Part shown: piece after piece, positions 63,478 to 64,000 of the stretch
Numbering within the stretch: the stretch's first letter is position 1
Layout of the letters: each line of letters opens with the position of its first letter
NCBI RefSeq assembly: GCF_014805625.2
Contig: NW_023998569.1
Location: forward strand, 41,999 to 105,998
Source of the DNA: Glossina fuscipes
Taxonomy: Eukaryota > Arthropoda > Insecta > Diptera > Glossinidae
Length of the DNA: 64,000 bases
Reading direction: 5' to 3'
Translations under genes and position numbers: made by a program
Notes under the pieces: generated by a model
What the model saw: only the letters and a program-made list of their open reading frames with translations
What the model was told of the DNA's origin: nothing
The model's database searches: none

Positions 63478-64000
63478 TTAAATTAAATAAGTTTAGTTCG
63501 TGCATTTTCCAAAACACCAAACATCTATACATCTAGAGGAGAAGAATTAACAATAAATATTCAAAAATATGCGAAAATCGAACGGCAGGTCTCTAAAAAT
63601 TTACTAAAACCAGTCAGAATGTGTTTAAGGGAAGATAAATACTCTTTTTTCATACAATTACATAAAAGATTGCAAATTCATTCAAGCGACTTGTACGAAT
63701 ATATGTAAAAATTAGCAGGACATATTCAATATAAAAAAACTTAATCTTGTTATAGTTGTTTTGATAACGTGTTGACGTTTCAGACTAGAAAAGCGTGATT
63801 GACCATTCCTTACTTATTACATCTTATCATACCATGGCTATAAGTTAGTTTTCATTTCATTATTCAATTCTCTTTAGTATTTATTTATTTATTTATTTAT
63901 TCCACTTATACAAGAAACTAAAACAAAATGGCAGTCGAGTTCAATTGACTCATAAGTAAATCTTAAAATTATTTATTAATAAAACTTAGTATAATTAAAA
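63478..64000. other. Gene-free AT-rich end of window
   Basis: Contains a (TTTA)n repeat at 63880-63901. No gene or element can be supported. Confidence 0.5.

Noticed and set aside
1..64000. CRISPR array, operons, phage or bacterial genes
   Set aside because: No spaced direct repeats of the right kind, no ribosome binding sites and no dense coding; all features point to an insect nuclear genome.

Overview
The window looks like nuclear DNA from a higher (brachyceran) fly. It is strongly AT-rich, gene-poor and full of microsatellites, poly-A/T runs and decayed transposons. It holds a mellifera-subfamily mariner, an I-clade retrotransposon with a TAA-repeat tail, and many relics of a short dispersed repeat whose end reads AACTTAATATACCCTTGTACC. 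One relic (40080-40495) resembles short interspersed repeats I associate with true fruit flies (Tephritidae). That placement is an inference from memory, not a proof. There is no bacterial gene organisation, no CRISPR array and no cellular gene cluster.

Layout. 1-13186: intron-like or intergenic DNA with CT/TA/CAG microsatellites, one 10-base assembly gap and a degenerate 120-bp tandem repeat (8823-9178). 13187-13210: a convincing 24-nt microexon on the minus strand, the clearest sign of a host gene on that strand. 17486-18774: a complete mariner with perfect 32-bp terminal repeats and a TA target duplication, whose transposase carries one in-frame stop. 18775-43490: more intron-like DNA with a GC-rich hairpin (20632-20651), a CT array interrupted by a second gap, a MITE-like element (32511-32791), a T-rich block (33200-34330) and repeat relics. 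43507-48945: a structurally full-length I-clade non-LTR retrotransposon on the minus strand, flanked by 16-bp target duplications, with a zinc-knuckle ORF1 and an endonuclease/reverse transcriptase/RNase H ORF2. Both ORFs are broken. 48962-61884: more repeats and relics. 61885-62296: the only sizeable host coding sequence, a plus-strand terminal exon of an unrecognised Ser/Thr/Lys-rich protein, followed by polyadenylation signals. About 63403-63477: a degenerate tRNA-like sequence on the minus strand.

Interpretation. Most of the window is probably intron of one or two large genes on opposite strands, serving as a landing site for mobile elements. The two near-intact elements encode their own mobilisation enzymes, but these copies look non-autonomous now. 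Host gene identities cannot be assigned from the sequence alone.
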